Below are positions 1 to 9,369 of a stretch of 64,000 bases of DNA, piece after piece; the stretch's first letter is position 1; every line of letters begins with the position of its first letter. Position numbers and translations under genes: made by a program. The notes below the pieces were generated by a model. That model did not search any database and was not told where the DNA came from. It saw only the letters and a list, made by a program, of their open reading frames with translations. The stretch lies in NCBI GenBank assembly GCA_964400725.1, contig CAYNVS010000005.1, positions 1 through 64,000 on the forward strand, given 5' to 3'. This stretch comes from CAYNVS01 sp964400725. GTDB lineage: Bacteria; Myxococcota_A; SURF-8; CAYNVS01.

Positions 1-46
1 TTAAAACCGCCGCGCCGAAGATAATAATCAGGGTTTGTTTCTTCAT
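1..46 (-). CDS. 5' end of an exported protein (partial)
   Basis: Only the first 15 residues are inside the window: Met-Lys-Lys followed by a hydrophobic run (MKKQTLIIIFGAAVL), which looks like the start of a signal peptide. The ATG lies at 44-46 on the reverse strand, with an AGAGAGG ribosome-binding site a few bases upstream. It sits 27 bp downstream of the CpoB-like gene on the same strand, so it is probably in the same operon and may encode another envelope protein. The product cannot be identified from this fragment. Confidence 0.6.
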   Translation of the reverse strand, partial: MKKQTLIIIFGAAVL

Positions 47-73
47 TATCAACCTCTCTGTTTATATAGCCGA

Positions 74-892
74 CTATAAATTCATAGCCTCTTTCGCCAA
101 ATTGGCCGCCTGCGTGTCGGGGTAATTTTCCATTACGAACTTCAATGCTTTTTCGCCTTCCGACTTTTTGCCCAGCTTTAGGTACGCTATTCCGATGGAT
201 AGCATAGCGTCCGGGGCGCGGTCGGAGTTCTGATATTCGAGCGTTTTCTTAAGCTCGTCAATCGCAAGCTCGTACTCGCCGTCGGCCAGATAGCAAAGAC
301 CGGAGTAATACGCCGCATCCGCCGCGCGTTTGCCGTCCGGATGCGTTTTTAAAAAATTCGAGAACCCTTTCACGGCGTCATTATACTTCTTTTGTTGATA
401 AAACGAAAGAGCCGCTTTAAATTCTCTTTCTTCGTCTTCCTTTTTTTCTTTGCCTTCGCCACCGGACGCCGGATTCTGCGAGTTGTCTATCTTTATCAGC
501 TTCGGCTGAATCTTCGCTTTTTTGTCCTTCGGCGGCTCTTGTTCGTTGTCGGACAACTCTATAACTTTGCCGCCGTTTTCGTACGTTTTCGGGGTGAGCT
601 TCACCGTGGGCAGCTTTTTAATGTCGCCTTCGACGTCCTTCTTCGCGTCGGTTTTGGCGCCGGATTTCGACACTCCGCTCGTCTTGTCTTTTTCTATAAT
701 TAAAAGGCGGGCGTTAAGCGTTTCCATCATAATCATAGCGTCGTTCAGCTTGCGGTTGTTCTCGCTAATCTCTTGTCGAAGCGACGCGATTTCCTTATTT
801 ATGGCCGCGTCGGTCGCGGCGCATCCGCACGCGATAACCGCCAGCGCCAAGGTTCCCGCCGCAAAGACAATTTTGCGCGCTTCGAGCTTCAT
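74..892 (-). CDS. cpoB: CpoB/YbgF-like TPR lipoprotein of the Tol-Pal system
   Basis: This 272-residue protein has the CpoB (YbgF) architecture. An N-terminal signal ends in a lipobox-like VIACGC stretch, residues about 30-65 are a predicted coiled coil, then comes a charged Lys/Glu-rich linker. The C-terminal 120 residues hold three TPR-like units (for example ALSFYQQKKYNDAVKGF and YYSGLCYLADGEYELAIDEL). Known CpoB coordinates Tol-Pal-driven outer-membrane constriction with peptidoglycan synthesis in the periplasm. E. coli CpoB is soluble, so the apparent lipid anchor is a lineage feature. The start has a GGAG site and a clear promoter upstream. Tol-Pal genes are not in the window, so the name rests on domain order alone. 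Confidence 0.75.
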   Translation of the reverse strand: MKLEARKIVFAAGTLALAVIACGCAATDAAINKEIASLRQEISENNRKLNDAMIMMETLNARLLIIEKDKTSGVSKSGAKTDAKKDVEGDIKKLPTVKLTPKTYENGGKVIELSDNEQEPPKDKKAKIQPKLIKIDNSQNPASGGEGKEKKEDEEREFKAALSFYQQKKYNDAVKGFSNFLKTHPDGKRAADAAYYSGLCYLADGEYELAIDELKKTLEYQNSDRAPDAMLSIGIAYLKLGKKSEGEKALKFVMENYPDTQAANLAKEAMNL

Positions 893-922
893 AATAAAAC
901 GACTCCATCAATTCAATTAAAT

Positions 923-950
923 TTTATATAAATTAATATAAAATTGTCAA
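923..950 (-). promoter_or_regulatory. sigma-70-type promoter for the cpoB-like gene
   Basis: On the reverse strand TTGACA (945-950) and TATAAA (923-928) are separated by 16 bp. This places transcription initiation about 20-25 bases upstream of the cpoB ATG at 892. The surrounding 60 bp are very AT-rich. Confidence 0.6.
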
Positions 951-972
951 GAAATTACGCCGAAAAATATTT

Positions 973-1809
973 TTATTCCGGTTTATCCGGTTTTGCCGCG
1001 AAAATAATTTCGATCTCAACGCTTTTTTTAGGCGCGCCGCCCGGCCTCAGCCCCAGTTTGTCCGCCGCGCTTCCCTCGTTCAGCGCGAGCTCAAGCTCGC
1101 CGCCGCTTCCGAACAGGCACAGCGGGGAGCGCGATTCCGCCTCCGAGTAGCGCGTTTTAAAAGGGAACTCGGTTCCGAGCGCCAGCGCGCGCTCAATTCT
1201 GCGCCCATGCGGCAAATCCGCGAGCTTAAACGTCGTGATTACGTTGCCGAAGGAATCGACCGCCGCCGCGCGCGCCGTCGCGCCCATCGCCGTCGTTTGG
1301 GGCCTGGGCGTTTTCGCCTCGATTAAAGGCTCCGCGAGCGGTTCGCCCAAAGAGTCTATCGAACCGGTTTTGGCCGCAACGGCAGCCGCCGGAGCGAAGA
1401 CGTCGCGTCCGTGGAAAACCGGACATACCTCGCCGCGGGCGGCTTTGCGCTCGTCGATTGCGACGGCCTTAAGGCTGCGCGCGGAATTAAGAAAACCGAA
1501 CAGACCGTTGTAGGGGCCGACGAATATTTTGCCGAGCGCCTCTACCGCGACGCCCTTTCTAGCCGAGCCTACGCCCGGATCGACGACGCATAAAAAAACG
1601 GTTCCGTCGGGAAACGAACCAATTACGCTTTGCAGTATTCGCGCCGCCGCCGCCGCGTCGAACTTCGGAGCGTTGTGGGTCGCGTCCACTATTTGGGCGT
1701 CCGGCAGTTTGGAAAGCAGAACGCCTTTAACCTGCGCGACATAGCCGTCTTCGTCGCCGAAGTCGGTGAGTAAAACTATAATCGGCCTTTTAACCTCGCG
1801 TTTCGCCAT
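973..1809 (-). CDS. S-adenosyl-L-methionine hydroxide adenosyltransferase (DUF62)
   Basis: The 278-residue product matches the DUF62 / SAM hydroxide adenosyltransferase family. It opens with IIVLLTDFGDEDGYVAQVKG, continues with DATHNAP and VVDPGVGSARKGVAVE, and has an FVGPYNGLFGFL segment, all hallmarks of the N-terminal domain. A smaller beta-rich C-terminal domain contains VDSFGNVITTF. Family members cleave SAM with water-derived hydroxide to adenosine and L-methionine; the physiological role is unclear. Length is normal. It begins 7 bp after the stop of the DUF6178 gene, so the two are very likely cotranscribed. No unusual composition is seen. Confidence 0.85.
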   Translation of the reverse strand: MAKREVKRPIIVLLTDFGDEDGYVAQVKGVLLSKLPDAQIVDATHNAPKFDAAAAARILQSVIGSFPDGTVFLCVVDPGVGSARKGVAVEALGKIFVGPYNGLFGFLNSARSLKAVAIDERKAARGEVCPVFHGRDVFAPAAAVAAKTGSIDSLGEPLAEPLIEAKTPRPQTTAMGATARAAAVDSFGNVITTFKLADLPHGRRIERALALGTEFPFKTRYSEAESRSPLCLFGSGGELELALNEGSAADKLGLRPGGAPKKSVEIEIIFAAKPDKPE

Positions 1810-1816
1810 GCGGCCC

Positions 1817-3730
1817 TCAGGTCGTTGAGGCGACGAACGCCGTACGAATCAGCGAGAAGTTCGGCGGGACGTTTTTAAGCGCCCGCTCGAGCTCCGATAA
1901 AAATTCTTTGAACGCGGCCTTCGCCTCCGCGTAAAGCGCGCTTCTCAACCGCGGCTCCCAGCTTTGCGTTTCGCTTTCTATCCACTTCCCAAAATCGCCT
2001 TCCAACGATTCGTCGATAATTCCGTCCGGCGCGATTTTAGCCGCTAACGCCCGCAAATCTTTTTTATACAAACCTCGGAGGTAAAATCTGTCTTCGATTA
2101 TCTTGAGAGCCGCTCCCGTATTAATTACGTGAGCGAAAGTCGTTTCGCGGGGCTCGAACGGATAAATTCCCTGACGCCTGAAGTTGGCGAACGTTTCCCG
2201 CGTCGCCTTCATCGTCTCGAAAACGAATTTGAACTGCGCTTCTACGGCGTCCAGCTCCGCCTCGCACGCCCTTACGTCGTCCATGCGGCGAAACGCCCTG
2301 AACGCTTTCCGCCCTTTCGCCGCGTCTTCTTCGCCTTCGGGTTTCGCCTCGTCGAAGAAAAGCGGATAATCGTTGACCAAGCCGCTTAAAAGTTCTCGCC
2401 GAGCCCGGTTCAACAGCGGAGTTTGAGCGGCAGAGCCGCCCTCCGCGTATTTTTTCGCCAGCGCGCGAGCTCTGTCGCGCAGTTCCATCGCCAAATTGTG
2501 CCCGACTCTGAAAATTCCTATAAGAGCCGTCGTCCGCAGTATATACTCGGCCTGTTCGAGCGACTCGCCGCTCAAATACTCCAATCCGAGGTTTACGCAG
2601 TCGGAAGCCCATTCCGCGCCTTCGCGCGCCAGCTCGAAGCTCGACTCGAACCGCCGCGCTATTATTATCCGGTTGCAAAGGTAAACAAGCTCCGTTCGCA
2701 CGGCCGCGCTCCAATGCGCGGGCATAGCTTTTACCGCCGCGCCGAACATGGAATCTCCTTTTTCCGCCGCACGGTAAACCGCGGGCAGCGCATCGACTCC
2801 TTCCTCAATCAGAGCGTCGTCCTTGGGGAATTTTCCGCGCTTAATCTTCCCCAAGACGTTTTCCAACTTTTCCCGCGCCACCGCTTCAAGCGAAAAGTCG
2901 AAATCCGGAAATCCCAGTTCCGACATTCTGCCTTCCCGCTCTTTCAGACAAAGCTCTTCGTTCTCGGTCGGCAGCTCAAATATAGCCGCTTCCATAAGTT
3001 TCATGTAGAAATCGAAATCGCGTTTATAAAGATACGAAAGAAGCCGCCAAGTCGGTTCGTTGTCCGCGCTCGAATCAAGCCATTGGAAACTGAAATAGTC
3101 GTCGATTGAATAATAGTTGTCGGGATCAAGGTCTTCGCGCTCCTCGAACCATTGCTTGCGGACGACCTTTATTTTTTTCAGCAACGCGACCAGCACGTTT
3201 GTCCAGTCAAGTTTGTTAATCTTCTCCGCCATCCCTTCGGGGTCGATGGTCGTCAGTTTATCCAGCCAGTCGATTACCTTATCCGCCGATAATTCGTCTC
3301 TGTTCCATGCGTCGAAATCCAGCGCGCCCTGAATCTGCTCCGGTCTGGCGGCCGCAAACAGCGCGAACCCGTCGCTCTCGCCTATTTCGCGGCTCATGTA
3401 CAAAAGCTCGTGCGGGGGCAGGCTGCGAATTATCTGTCTGCCGTAAACCGACTTTTCTATCAGTTGAAAACGCTGATGGAACGGCAGCTCGCGGGCGAGA
3501 GTCTTCTGCGCCGTAAGAGAAAGCTTTGCGATTTCTTCGTAGGACAACGGCAAATCGGCGTATTTCAGCGGTTTGGAAAGCGCCGCCGAGCGCTCGGCGA
3601 TAAGAGCCCTGACTTCCGCAAGCGCCGCATCGCCGGTCTTTGCGGGCTCTTTCGCGCCCCCTTCTACGACCGTAAGGACTCCGGGGTTTCCGCCCTTTTT
3701 CTTCAAGTTTTTTTTATTCTCTTCGCTCAT
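1817..3730 (-). CDS. DUF6178-family protein of unknown function
   Basis: This is a large cytosolic protein (about 637 residues) with no signal peptide or membrane segment. The internal methionine of MSEENKKNLKKK at 3730 is chosen as start because the 24 residues upstream look non-conserved and a GAAAGA site precedes this ATG. The helical N-terminal half (LPPHELLYMSREIGE, DWLDKLTTIDPEGMAEKI) and the central block with RMSELGFPDFDFSLEAV resemble DUF6178 proteins, found mostly in deltaproteobacterial lineages. No catalytic motif is recognisable. It forms an operon with the downstream SAM-cleaving enzyme. Family assignment is by remembered pattern; no function is proposed. Confidence 0.65.
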   Translation of the reverse strand: MSEENKKNLKKKGGNPGVLTVVEGGAKEPAKTGDAALAEVRALIAERSAALSKPLKYADLPLSYEEIAKLSLTAQKTLARELPFHQRFQLIEKSVYGRQIIRSLPPHELLYMSREIGESDGFALFAAARPEQIQGALDFDAWNRDELSADKVIDWLDKLTTIDPEGMAEKINKLDWTNVLVALLKKIKVVRKQWFEEREDLDPDNYYSIDDYFSFQWLDSSADNEPTWRLLSYLYKRDFDFYMKLMEAAIFELPTENEELCLKEREGRMSELGFPDFDFSLEAVAREKLENVLGKIKRGKFPKDDALIEEGVDALPAVYRAAEKGDSMFGAAVKAMPAHWSAAVRTELVYLCNRIIIARRFESSFELAREGAEWASDCVNLGLEYLSGESLEQAEYILRTTALIGIFRVGHNLAMELRDRARALAKKYAEGGSAAQTPLLNRARRELLSGLVNDYPLFFDEAKPEGEEDAAKGRKAFRAFRRMDDVRACEAELDAVEAQFKFVFETMKATRETFANFRRQGIYPFEPRETTFAHVINTGAALKIIEDRFYLRGLYKKDLRALAAKIAPDGIIDESLEGDFGKWIESETQSWEPRLRSALYAEAKAAFKEFLSELERALKNVPPNFSLIRTAFVASTT

Positions 3731-3882
3731 AAAAATCTTTCTTTTCGGCTGCCCGTCTTCGCGCCCGGTTTCTTCGCCGCGCGGTTTATACAAATAAAAC
3801 ATCCGCGCCCTTCAAGATGAACGCCGCTTCGCGTTTTCCTCAAGGACGCGGAAAATATAACTACGATAACGAATCGCGCAAT

Positions 3883-6288
3883 CTATTGCGCAATCTGGCC
3901 GTAGGCCGAGGGATTGAATCCGTCAATCGGCCCCGCGGAGTTGCAATACGTCCAGAACTGACCGGCCAGCGGTTTGAAACGGAACAGATAAACGTCGCCC
4001 GCCTTCGCGCCTTCCAGCTTCAGCTTAGCCGCGTACTCGTCGTCGTTGCCGTACTGAGCGTTGAACGCCGCGTCGAAGCATTGATACGTTCCTCCCCACG
4101 GCTTTTTATCGGGCTTGCCGACGCAAAGCTGAGCCGATATTTTGCCCGAGTCGCCGTCCTGTTGAGTTACGCCGTCTTTGAATACCCGGCCGTAAATATA
4201 TACGCCGTTTTGGGCCTGCGTTTCCGTTATATTGGTCGGGGATTGCACGTTGCACCAGCCTACGCGGTCGTCGTAAGCCACGAAAACCGAGGATTGCGGA
4301 TAGTTGTATCCGTCGTCGCTTCCGTTCAGGTCGCAGTATTTCCAGTTGACGCCGCCGTCCGCGCTGAACCTGAAGGCCGAGTCGTAATAAGCTCCGACGG
4401 TCTGCGAATCGAATTGATATTTGTATTCGTCGTCGTTGCCCGCGTCGACGTTGAACATTGCCGGAAGCCACGTCCACGACTTCGAGGCCGGATCGGAATC
4501 CGCCGGGCCGTAACCGGCCTGACCGACTATCCCTTCGCCCATGCCCGTTCCCGCATTTGTTACGCCTTCCATAAAGACGCGCCCGTAAATGTCGCACTTG
4601 CCGCCGCTCGCTATTTCGCAGTACATCGGAGACTGCACGTTGCACCATCCAATCGTTTTCGGCGGAACGACGTTGACTATCGTTACCTTGGCGTAGTCAA
4701 AGTCCGAGCTTCCGGTCGAGCCGTCAAAATCGGCGTAAATCCATTCCGCCGCGTCGGTCGTTTTGAAGCGGAACGCCAGCTTGTAAACTCCCGTTTCCGC
4801 CGGAGCCGTCATCTTAATTACGTAACGCGCGCGGTCGCCGTCCGGGCCCGCGTAAGGCAGAAGCTCTTTGTACGTAGCGTTCGTCCAGCCCGGCCACGTC
4901 CAAGGATCGACCGCTTTGCTCCCTATCGCGGCCTGCGCCTGCACTTCGGAGCACGGATGCGAGCCGCAGCTCGTAACGCACGCGACGGCCGTATGTTCTA
5001 TCGCGCCGCCCGCGTAAACCTCAATATCGGTCGGAGCGTCGAGCAGCGCGCAGGTTACGCGAACCTTGGGCGCGATTTCTTCCTCTATCAACTCTTCTTC
5101 ATAGGCGGCTTCTTCCTCAACGTCCGGCTCGGCGTCCGGGTCTTTGTCTCCGTCGGTAATTTCCTCTTCGGGCGGGTTGCAGACTTCGTACGCAAGCGCT
5201 TTGAGCGCGCCCAAATTTACCGCTCCGTTGGGTTGAATAATTCCCGAATAATCGCAGTACGTCCATGTCGCGCCGTTATCGCCGGAGAAGCGGTAAGCGA
5301 CCGCGTAGTCGCCCGGCGCGAGAGCCTTTACCGTTCCTTTATATTCGTCGTTCTTCTTGTCGCCGGCGGCGTACGCGTCAACGTCAACGTTATAAACCGC
5401 GTCGGTCCACTTCCAGTCCGCGCCGTCGAGGGGCTTCGCGCCGCCGCCGAGGCCGACTTGCGCTTTAATTCCCGCGCCCTGTCCGTCGCCCTCGGTTGCG
5501 CCAGCCGCATAAACGCGGCCAAAAATCAGCCCCGAATCCATGTTCGCGCAGTATTGACCTTCGGAAACGTACTGCAGGTTGCACCAGCCGACCTCCCTGC
5601 GCGTATCGGTCTCGGTAATTTCCTCTTCCGCTTCTGCGTAGTCGCCGTCGAGGAACCCGTGGCAGTCGAATCCCTGTTCAAGCTTGGCTAGTTTATTCGG
5701 CGCGCTAGGTTGAATAATTCCAGACATGTCGCAATACGTCCAGGTCGCGCCGCCGTCGATGGAGAAACGATAGGCGACGTCTCCGTGAGAACCTTCATTG
5801 CCCACCACGACCGAATATTCGTCGTTCGCTTTGTCGCCCGCGCTCATGCCGTCAACGTCCGTATTGTAAACCGCGTCGCGCCAAGCCCAATCAGCGCCGG
5901 ATAAATCTCTCGTTCCGTCTCCCCAACCCGCCTGCGCCTTGATCAGATTGCACTTGCCGTCGCCGTTGGTGCAGCCGTCCACATAAACCCGCCCATAGTA
6001 CGGGCCGCCGGAGCAGGAATTTGAAGTTTCCGGGTACTGTAGGTTGCACCAGCTAATTACCTTGCCCGTTCCATCCGTCTCGGCCGGCGTTTCGTCGTCC
6101 GTTTCAACGGTAGTATCCGCGTTGTCGGGCGCGATTTCGTTCGAGTTGAAATCGAAGTCCGGGTTTTCGTAAGAGTCTTTATCCTTGTCGCCGGGGGTCT
6201 CGGTTCCTTCCGTATTTCCTCCGCCGCACCCTAACGCCGTCAGCGATAACGCAGTCAACAAAATCGCCGTGAAAGTAAGTTTTTTCAT
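3883..6288 (-). CDS. five-module WCN-repeat lipoprotein
   Basis: The product is 801 residues from the ATG at 6288, which has a perfect AAGGAGG site; the longer open frame upstream belongs to antisense of malG. A signal peptide ends at LTALGC (Cys21), followed by an acidic tether to about residue 75. Five related modules of 110-130 residues follow (about 79-195, 233-352, 409-540, 546-675 and 677-790). Four carry GWCN(L/V)Q or SWCNLQ, YGRV(Y/F), NDEY, a YRFS-DGG-TW block and YCD. The third is degenerate, lacking the WCN signature, and keeps FRFKTTD and YADF. Glu/Asp-rich linkers separate modules 2 and 3. It is probably a surface-exposed beta-rich protein; I do not recognise a named family. It is next to the sugar transporter genes but no substrate is implied. 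Confidence 0.85.
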   Translation of the reverse strand: MKKLTFTAILLTALSLTALGCGGGNTEGTETPGDKDKDSYENPDFDFNSNEIAPDNADTTVETDDETPAETDGTGKVISWCNLQYPETSNSCSGGPYYGRVYVDGCTNGDGKCNLIKAQAGWGDGTRDLSGADWAWRDAVYNTDVDGMSAGDKANDEYSVVVGNEGSHGDVAYRFSIDGGATWTYCDMSGIIQPSAPNKLAKLEQGFDCHGFLDGDYAEAEEEITETDTRREVGWCNLQYVSEGQYCANMDSGLIFGRVYAAGATEGDGQGAGIKAQVGLGGGAKPLDGADWKWTDAVYNVDVDAYAAGDKKNDEYKGTVKALAPGDYAVAYRFSGDNGATWTYCDYSGIIQPNGAVNLGALKALAYEVCNPPEEEITDGDKDPDAEPDVEEEAAYEEELIEEEIAPKVRVTCALLDAPTDIEVYAGGAIEHTAVACVTSCGSHPCSEVQAQAAIGSKAVDPWTWPGWTNATYKELLPYAGPDGDRARYVIKMTAPAETGVYKLAFRFKTTDAAEWIYADFDGSTGSSDFDYAKVTIVNVVPPKTIGWCNVQSPMYCEIASGGKCDIYGRVFMEGVTNAGTGMGEGIVGQAGYGPADSDPASKSWTWLPAMFNVDAGNDDEYKYQFDSQTVGAYYDSAFRFSADGGVNWKYCDLNGSDDGYNYPQSSVFVAYDDRVGWCNVQSPTNITETQAQNGVYIYGRVFKDGVTQQDGDSGKISAQLCVGKPDKKPWGGTYQCFDAAFNAQYGNDDEYAAKLKLEGAKAGDVYLFRFKPLAGQFWTYCNSAGPIDGFNPSAYGQIAQ

Positions 6289-6326
6289 TGAAGCCTCCTT
6301 GCTTGGCAAGTCAAAACAAGAATATT

Positions 6327-7175
6327 CTAACCTTTTACGCCGCCGCTGGTTAGCCCGCCTACGAGGTGCCGTTGCAGCGCGAAGAACAACGCCATAACGG
6401 GAACCGAAACGATTATGGCGCCCGCCGCGAAATGCCCCCACTCCGTAGAATAGCTTCCGACGTACCGTTGCAGCGTTACCGGCAGCGTAAAGGCGCGCTC
6501 GTCGCTTAAAAAGGTGGCGGCCAAAATGAATTCGTTCCAAGCCGTCATAAAGCTGAACAGCGCCGTAACGACTATTGCCGGGCGCGACAGCGGCAGCACG
6601 ATTCGCGTGAAAATAGTCCATTGACCGGCGCCGTCCATCGCCGCGGCTTCCTCAATCTCCCGCGGTATCGTGTCGAAGTACCCCTTTAGCATAAAAATGC
6701 AAAAGGGAACCGACGACGAGCTGTAAACCAGCGCCAGCCCCGCCATGCTGTTCAACAAAGAAAGTTTGTTTAAAAGGACGTAAAGCGGAATCGCCATTAC
6801 CACGCCGGGGAACATCTGCGTAACGAGCAGCGCCGACATGCTTTGTTTTTTGCCGACGAACTCGAAACGAGAAAGAGCGTAAGCGGCGGTCGCGGCGAAA
6901 ACAATGCCGAACAGAGTGGTCATGGCGGATATTGCGACCGAATTAAAAAGCTGCCTGCCGAACAGCCAGTTTCCTTTTAAATCGGACGACGTTACTATTT
7001 CGCGGAAGTTTGAAAGCGAGACGGTTTCTGGGACGGGAGAGAGCGAAAGAGAAAACCCCTGCGACGGCGAGAGCGCCATTTTTATCACCCATAAAACCGG
7101 ATAAAGCGTAACCGCGCAGGCAGCTATAAGGGCGCAATTCAGCGCGAAACTTTTAAAAAAAGAAGGTCTATCCAT
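6327..7175 (-). CDS. malG: maltose-type ABC transporter permease MalG
   Basis: The 282-residue inner-membrane protein has about six hydrophobic segments and the binding-protein-dependent permease signature near residues 185-210: EEAAAMDGAGQWTIFTRIVL followed by LP. This EAA loop is the docking site for the ATPase subunit. Overall it matches MalG/CUT1 permeases for maltose, maltodextrin or related oligosaccharides. It starts 4 bp after the stop of the solute-binding-permease fusion, so the two are translationally linked. No ATPase gene (MalK/MsmK type) is nearby, so an ATPase encoded elsewhere must energise the pair. The exact sugar is inferred. Confidence 0.88.
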   Translation of the reverse strand: MDRPSFFKSFALNCALIAACAVTLYPVLWVIKMALSPSQGFSLSLSPVPETVSLSNFREIVTSSDLKGNWLFGRQLFNSVAISAMTTLFGIVFAATAAYALSRFEFVGKKQSMSALLVTQMFPGVVMAIPLYVLLNKLSLLNSMAGLALVYSSSSVPFCIFMLKGYFDTIPREIEEAAAMDGAGQWTIFTRIVLPLSRPAIVVTALFSFMTAWNEFILAATFLSDERAFTLPVTLQRYVGSYSTEWGHFAAGAIIVSVPVMALFFALQRHLVGGLTSGGVKG

Positions 7176-7179
7176 CGGT

Positions 7180-9369
7180 TCAACCCGTCTGCTTCAACAG
7201 CTTTTTGTTCATGGAATTGAACAGATAAAGCGCGATGAAAATAAGTATCGCGTAAGCCGCGGCGTAGCCGTACTGCTCGTTGCGCTCGAACGCCCACTTG
7301 TAGGCTTCGCTGATTAAAATCTCGGTGGCGCCGTCGGGCTCGCCGCCGGAGACGAGATAAATGATGTTGAACATGTTGAACGTCCAAACCGAGCCTAAAA
7401 CCACGGCGGGCAGCAGAGCCGGCTTCAGCAGCGGCAGCACCACGTAGCGAAGCCTCTGCCAGTACGTCGCGCCGTCAACCATCGCCGCCTCCTCCAAATC
7501 TTTCGACACCGATTGCAGCGCCCCAAGCGTTACGACCATCATAAAAGGAAAACCCAGCCACGTATTAGTTATAAGGTTCGCCGCAAACGAAGTCGAAAAT
7601 TGCGAGAACCAGCTTACCGGCTCCATTCCGAAGAGCGATAAAAGCGCGTTTATCGCGCCCATCTGCTTGTGAAACATCCCTTTCCAAATAAGCGCCGTTA
7701 TGTAGTTGGGCACAGCCCACGGCACTATCAGCAGAGCTCTGTAAACGCCCTTGAGCCTTAGCCATTGAGGCCGCAGCATAAGCGCAAGAATCATTCCTAT
7801 CGTTACGTGCAGCAGGACGTTAAGCAGCGTCCACATAACCGTTACGCCCAGCGTAAAATAAAACGACAGCGGCTCCGTGAAACCGTAGTCCGCGCATGAA
7901 AGAATGCGCCAGAAATTGGATAGCCCCACGAACGTGAAGCCGCCGTCAACGTGCGAGAAGAGGCTTATCGCGCTTCCTACGACGAAAGGAATCATAATTA
8001 AAAAGACGACCGAAACCGCGGTCGGCAAAAGGTAAAGGTAAGCGCGTTTGCCGTCGTCGAACCGTTTGCGGAAGCCTTCGGCGCGCATGGTTTTATAAGC
8101 GAAAAACGCTCCCGCCGAGAGTATCGCAAAAAGCAGAACGAGATAAGGAGCGGGGTTGGCGGCGTTCGGCGGCGGCGCCAGCATTGCGTTGAGCTTGGTC
8201 TGCGCTTCCGCAAGAGCGTTCTTAGGCTCGCTTGCGCCGCGCAAAACCTTGCGCAAAGCCTTGGCCAGCGGCTCCCATATCAGGCGCATCTCTTTGCCCG
8301 AAGGCGTAACCAGCGCGCTGCCGGACTGTTTGGCGAAAGCCTCGTACGCCTCTCGGTATTTGGCGGGAATTCTATCGTCGAGAGCCTTGACGGCGACGTT
8401 GGCGACGTTCTGCCTGCCGAAGTTGGCGCGGACGCCGGCGGCGTAATCGGAGACTAAAAACTGCGCAAACTTCGCCGCGCCGGAAGGGTTCTTAGCCTTT
8501 GCGGCGAAGAAAACTCCCTCGACCGTAAGCAGCGGCCTCATCGGCAGGCCGGTCGAATCGACCGCAGGAAGCGGCGCCACGCCGAAATCGACGTCCGGCG
8601 AAAGGTCTCCGACGAACCAAGGGCCGTTAATTACGAACGCCGCTTTCCCCTCGTTGAAGAGCTGACTTACAAGCGCGCCGTTGGTCTCTTCGGGCGCGAC
8701 CTTGAGCTTGTTGACCAGCTCCGCTAAAGCGGCGAGCCCCGCCGCGTTCCCGTCGCTCTTAATATCCGGTCTGCCCGCGTCGTTGAACAACCGCCCGCCA
8801 AAACCGAAAAGGAAAGGCATCGCGTGATATGGACTGGACGCCTCGAACGCCAAACCGTACGTCTTGCGCGACGGGTCGGTCAATTCCTTCGCTTTGGCGA
8901 TAAGCTCGTTCAGCGTTTTCGGCGGTTCCGACGCGAGTTTTTTGTTGTAAAACAGCGCAAGCGACTTATAAGCCAGCGGCAGGCCGTAAAGCTCTCCGTC
9001 CGAGGAAAGCGCGCCAAGGCACTTATAGTCCAACTCCGGCGCGTCAAAGGAGGGAGCGGCGACTACGAGCTTGTTGCGAACGTAATCGCCCAGTCTTTCG
9101 TGAGCGGCGACGAACAGATCGGGGCCGTTGTCGTTCGGAATCGAGCTTGAGAGCTTGGTCGCGTAAGCGTCGAAGGGGACGCTGAGAGGCTCGACCGTCT
9201 CTTCGGGATGCAGCTTGTTCCATTCAAGAACGAGCTTGTTAAGCGCGGCCTCTTCGTCTCCGCGGTAGCTGTGCCAAAGTTTTATAACTCGCGGCTCCGC
9301 GCTAAAAGAGAGCGCGCAGCAAGCCAATACCCCGAAGATTATCAACGGCGCAAAAATCTTTTTGTACAT
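7180..9369 (-). CDS. fused solute-binding protein and MalF-type permease
   Basis: This 729-residue polypeptide joins two normally separate subunits. Residues 1-25 are a signal or anchor, and residues about 27-405 are a cluster-1 extracellular sugar-binding protein (VIKLWHSYRGDEEAAL at the start, AFVINGPWFVGDL in the middle). From about 415 the chain becomes a MalF-like permease, with a first helix PYLVLLFAILSAGAFF, further membrane segments, and the EAA loop EEAAMVDGATYWQRLRYVVL near 660. The binding domain would be tethered outside the cytoplasmic membrane directly above its permease. malG follows immediately. GH57 and other glycosidases occur in the same window, consistent with alpha-glucan use, but substrate is inferred from family only. 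Confidence 0.87.
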   Translation of the reverse strand: MYKKIFAPLIIFGVLACCALSFSAEPRVIKLWHSYRGDEEAALNKLVLEWNKLHPEETVEPLSVPFDAYATKLSSSIPNDNGPDLFVAAHERLGDYVRNKLVVAAPSFDAPELDYKCLGALSSDGELYGLPLAYKSLALFYNKKLASEPPKTLNELIAKAKELTDPSRKTYGLAFEASSPYHAMPFLFGFGGRLFNDAGRPDIKSDGNAAGLAALAELVNKLKVAPEETNGALVSQLFNEGKAAFVINGPWFVGDLSPDVDFGVAPLPAVDSTGLPMRPLLTVEGVFFAAKAKNPSGAAKFAQFLVSDYAAGVRANFGRQNVANVAVKALDDRIPAKYREAYEAFAKQSGSALVTPSGKEMRLIWEPLAKALRKVLRGASEPKNALAEAQTKLNAMLAPPPNAANPAPYLVLLFAILSAGAFFAYKTMRAEGFRKRFDDGKRAYLYLLPTAVSVVFLIMIPFVVGSAISLFSHVDGGFTFVGLSNFWRILSCADYGFTEPLSFYFTLGVTVMWTLLNVLLHVTIGMILALMLRPQWLRLKGVYRALLIVPWAVPNYITALIWKGMFHKQMGAINALLSLFGMEPVSWFSQFSTSFAANLITNTWLGFPFMMVVTLGALQSVSKDLEEAAMVDGATYWQRLRYVVLPLLKPALLPAVVLGSVWTFNMFNIIYLVSGGEPDGATEILISEAYKWAFERNEQYGYAAAYAILIFIALYLFNSMNKKLLKQTG

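Noticed and set aside
3817..5691. 624-codon open frame on the plus strand
   Set aside because: It is antisense to the WCN-repeat lipoprotein, is Arg/Val-rich with no domain, and results from codon bias; no ribosome-binding site supports it.
6289..6621. N-terminal extension of the WCN-repeat lipoprotein frame
   Set aside because: It overlaps malG antisense; the AAGGAGG site and signal peptide place the start at 6288.
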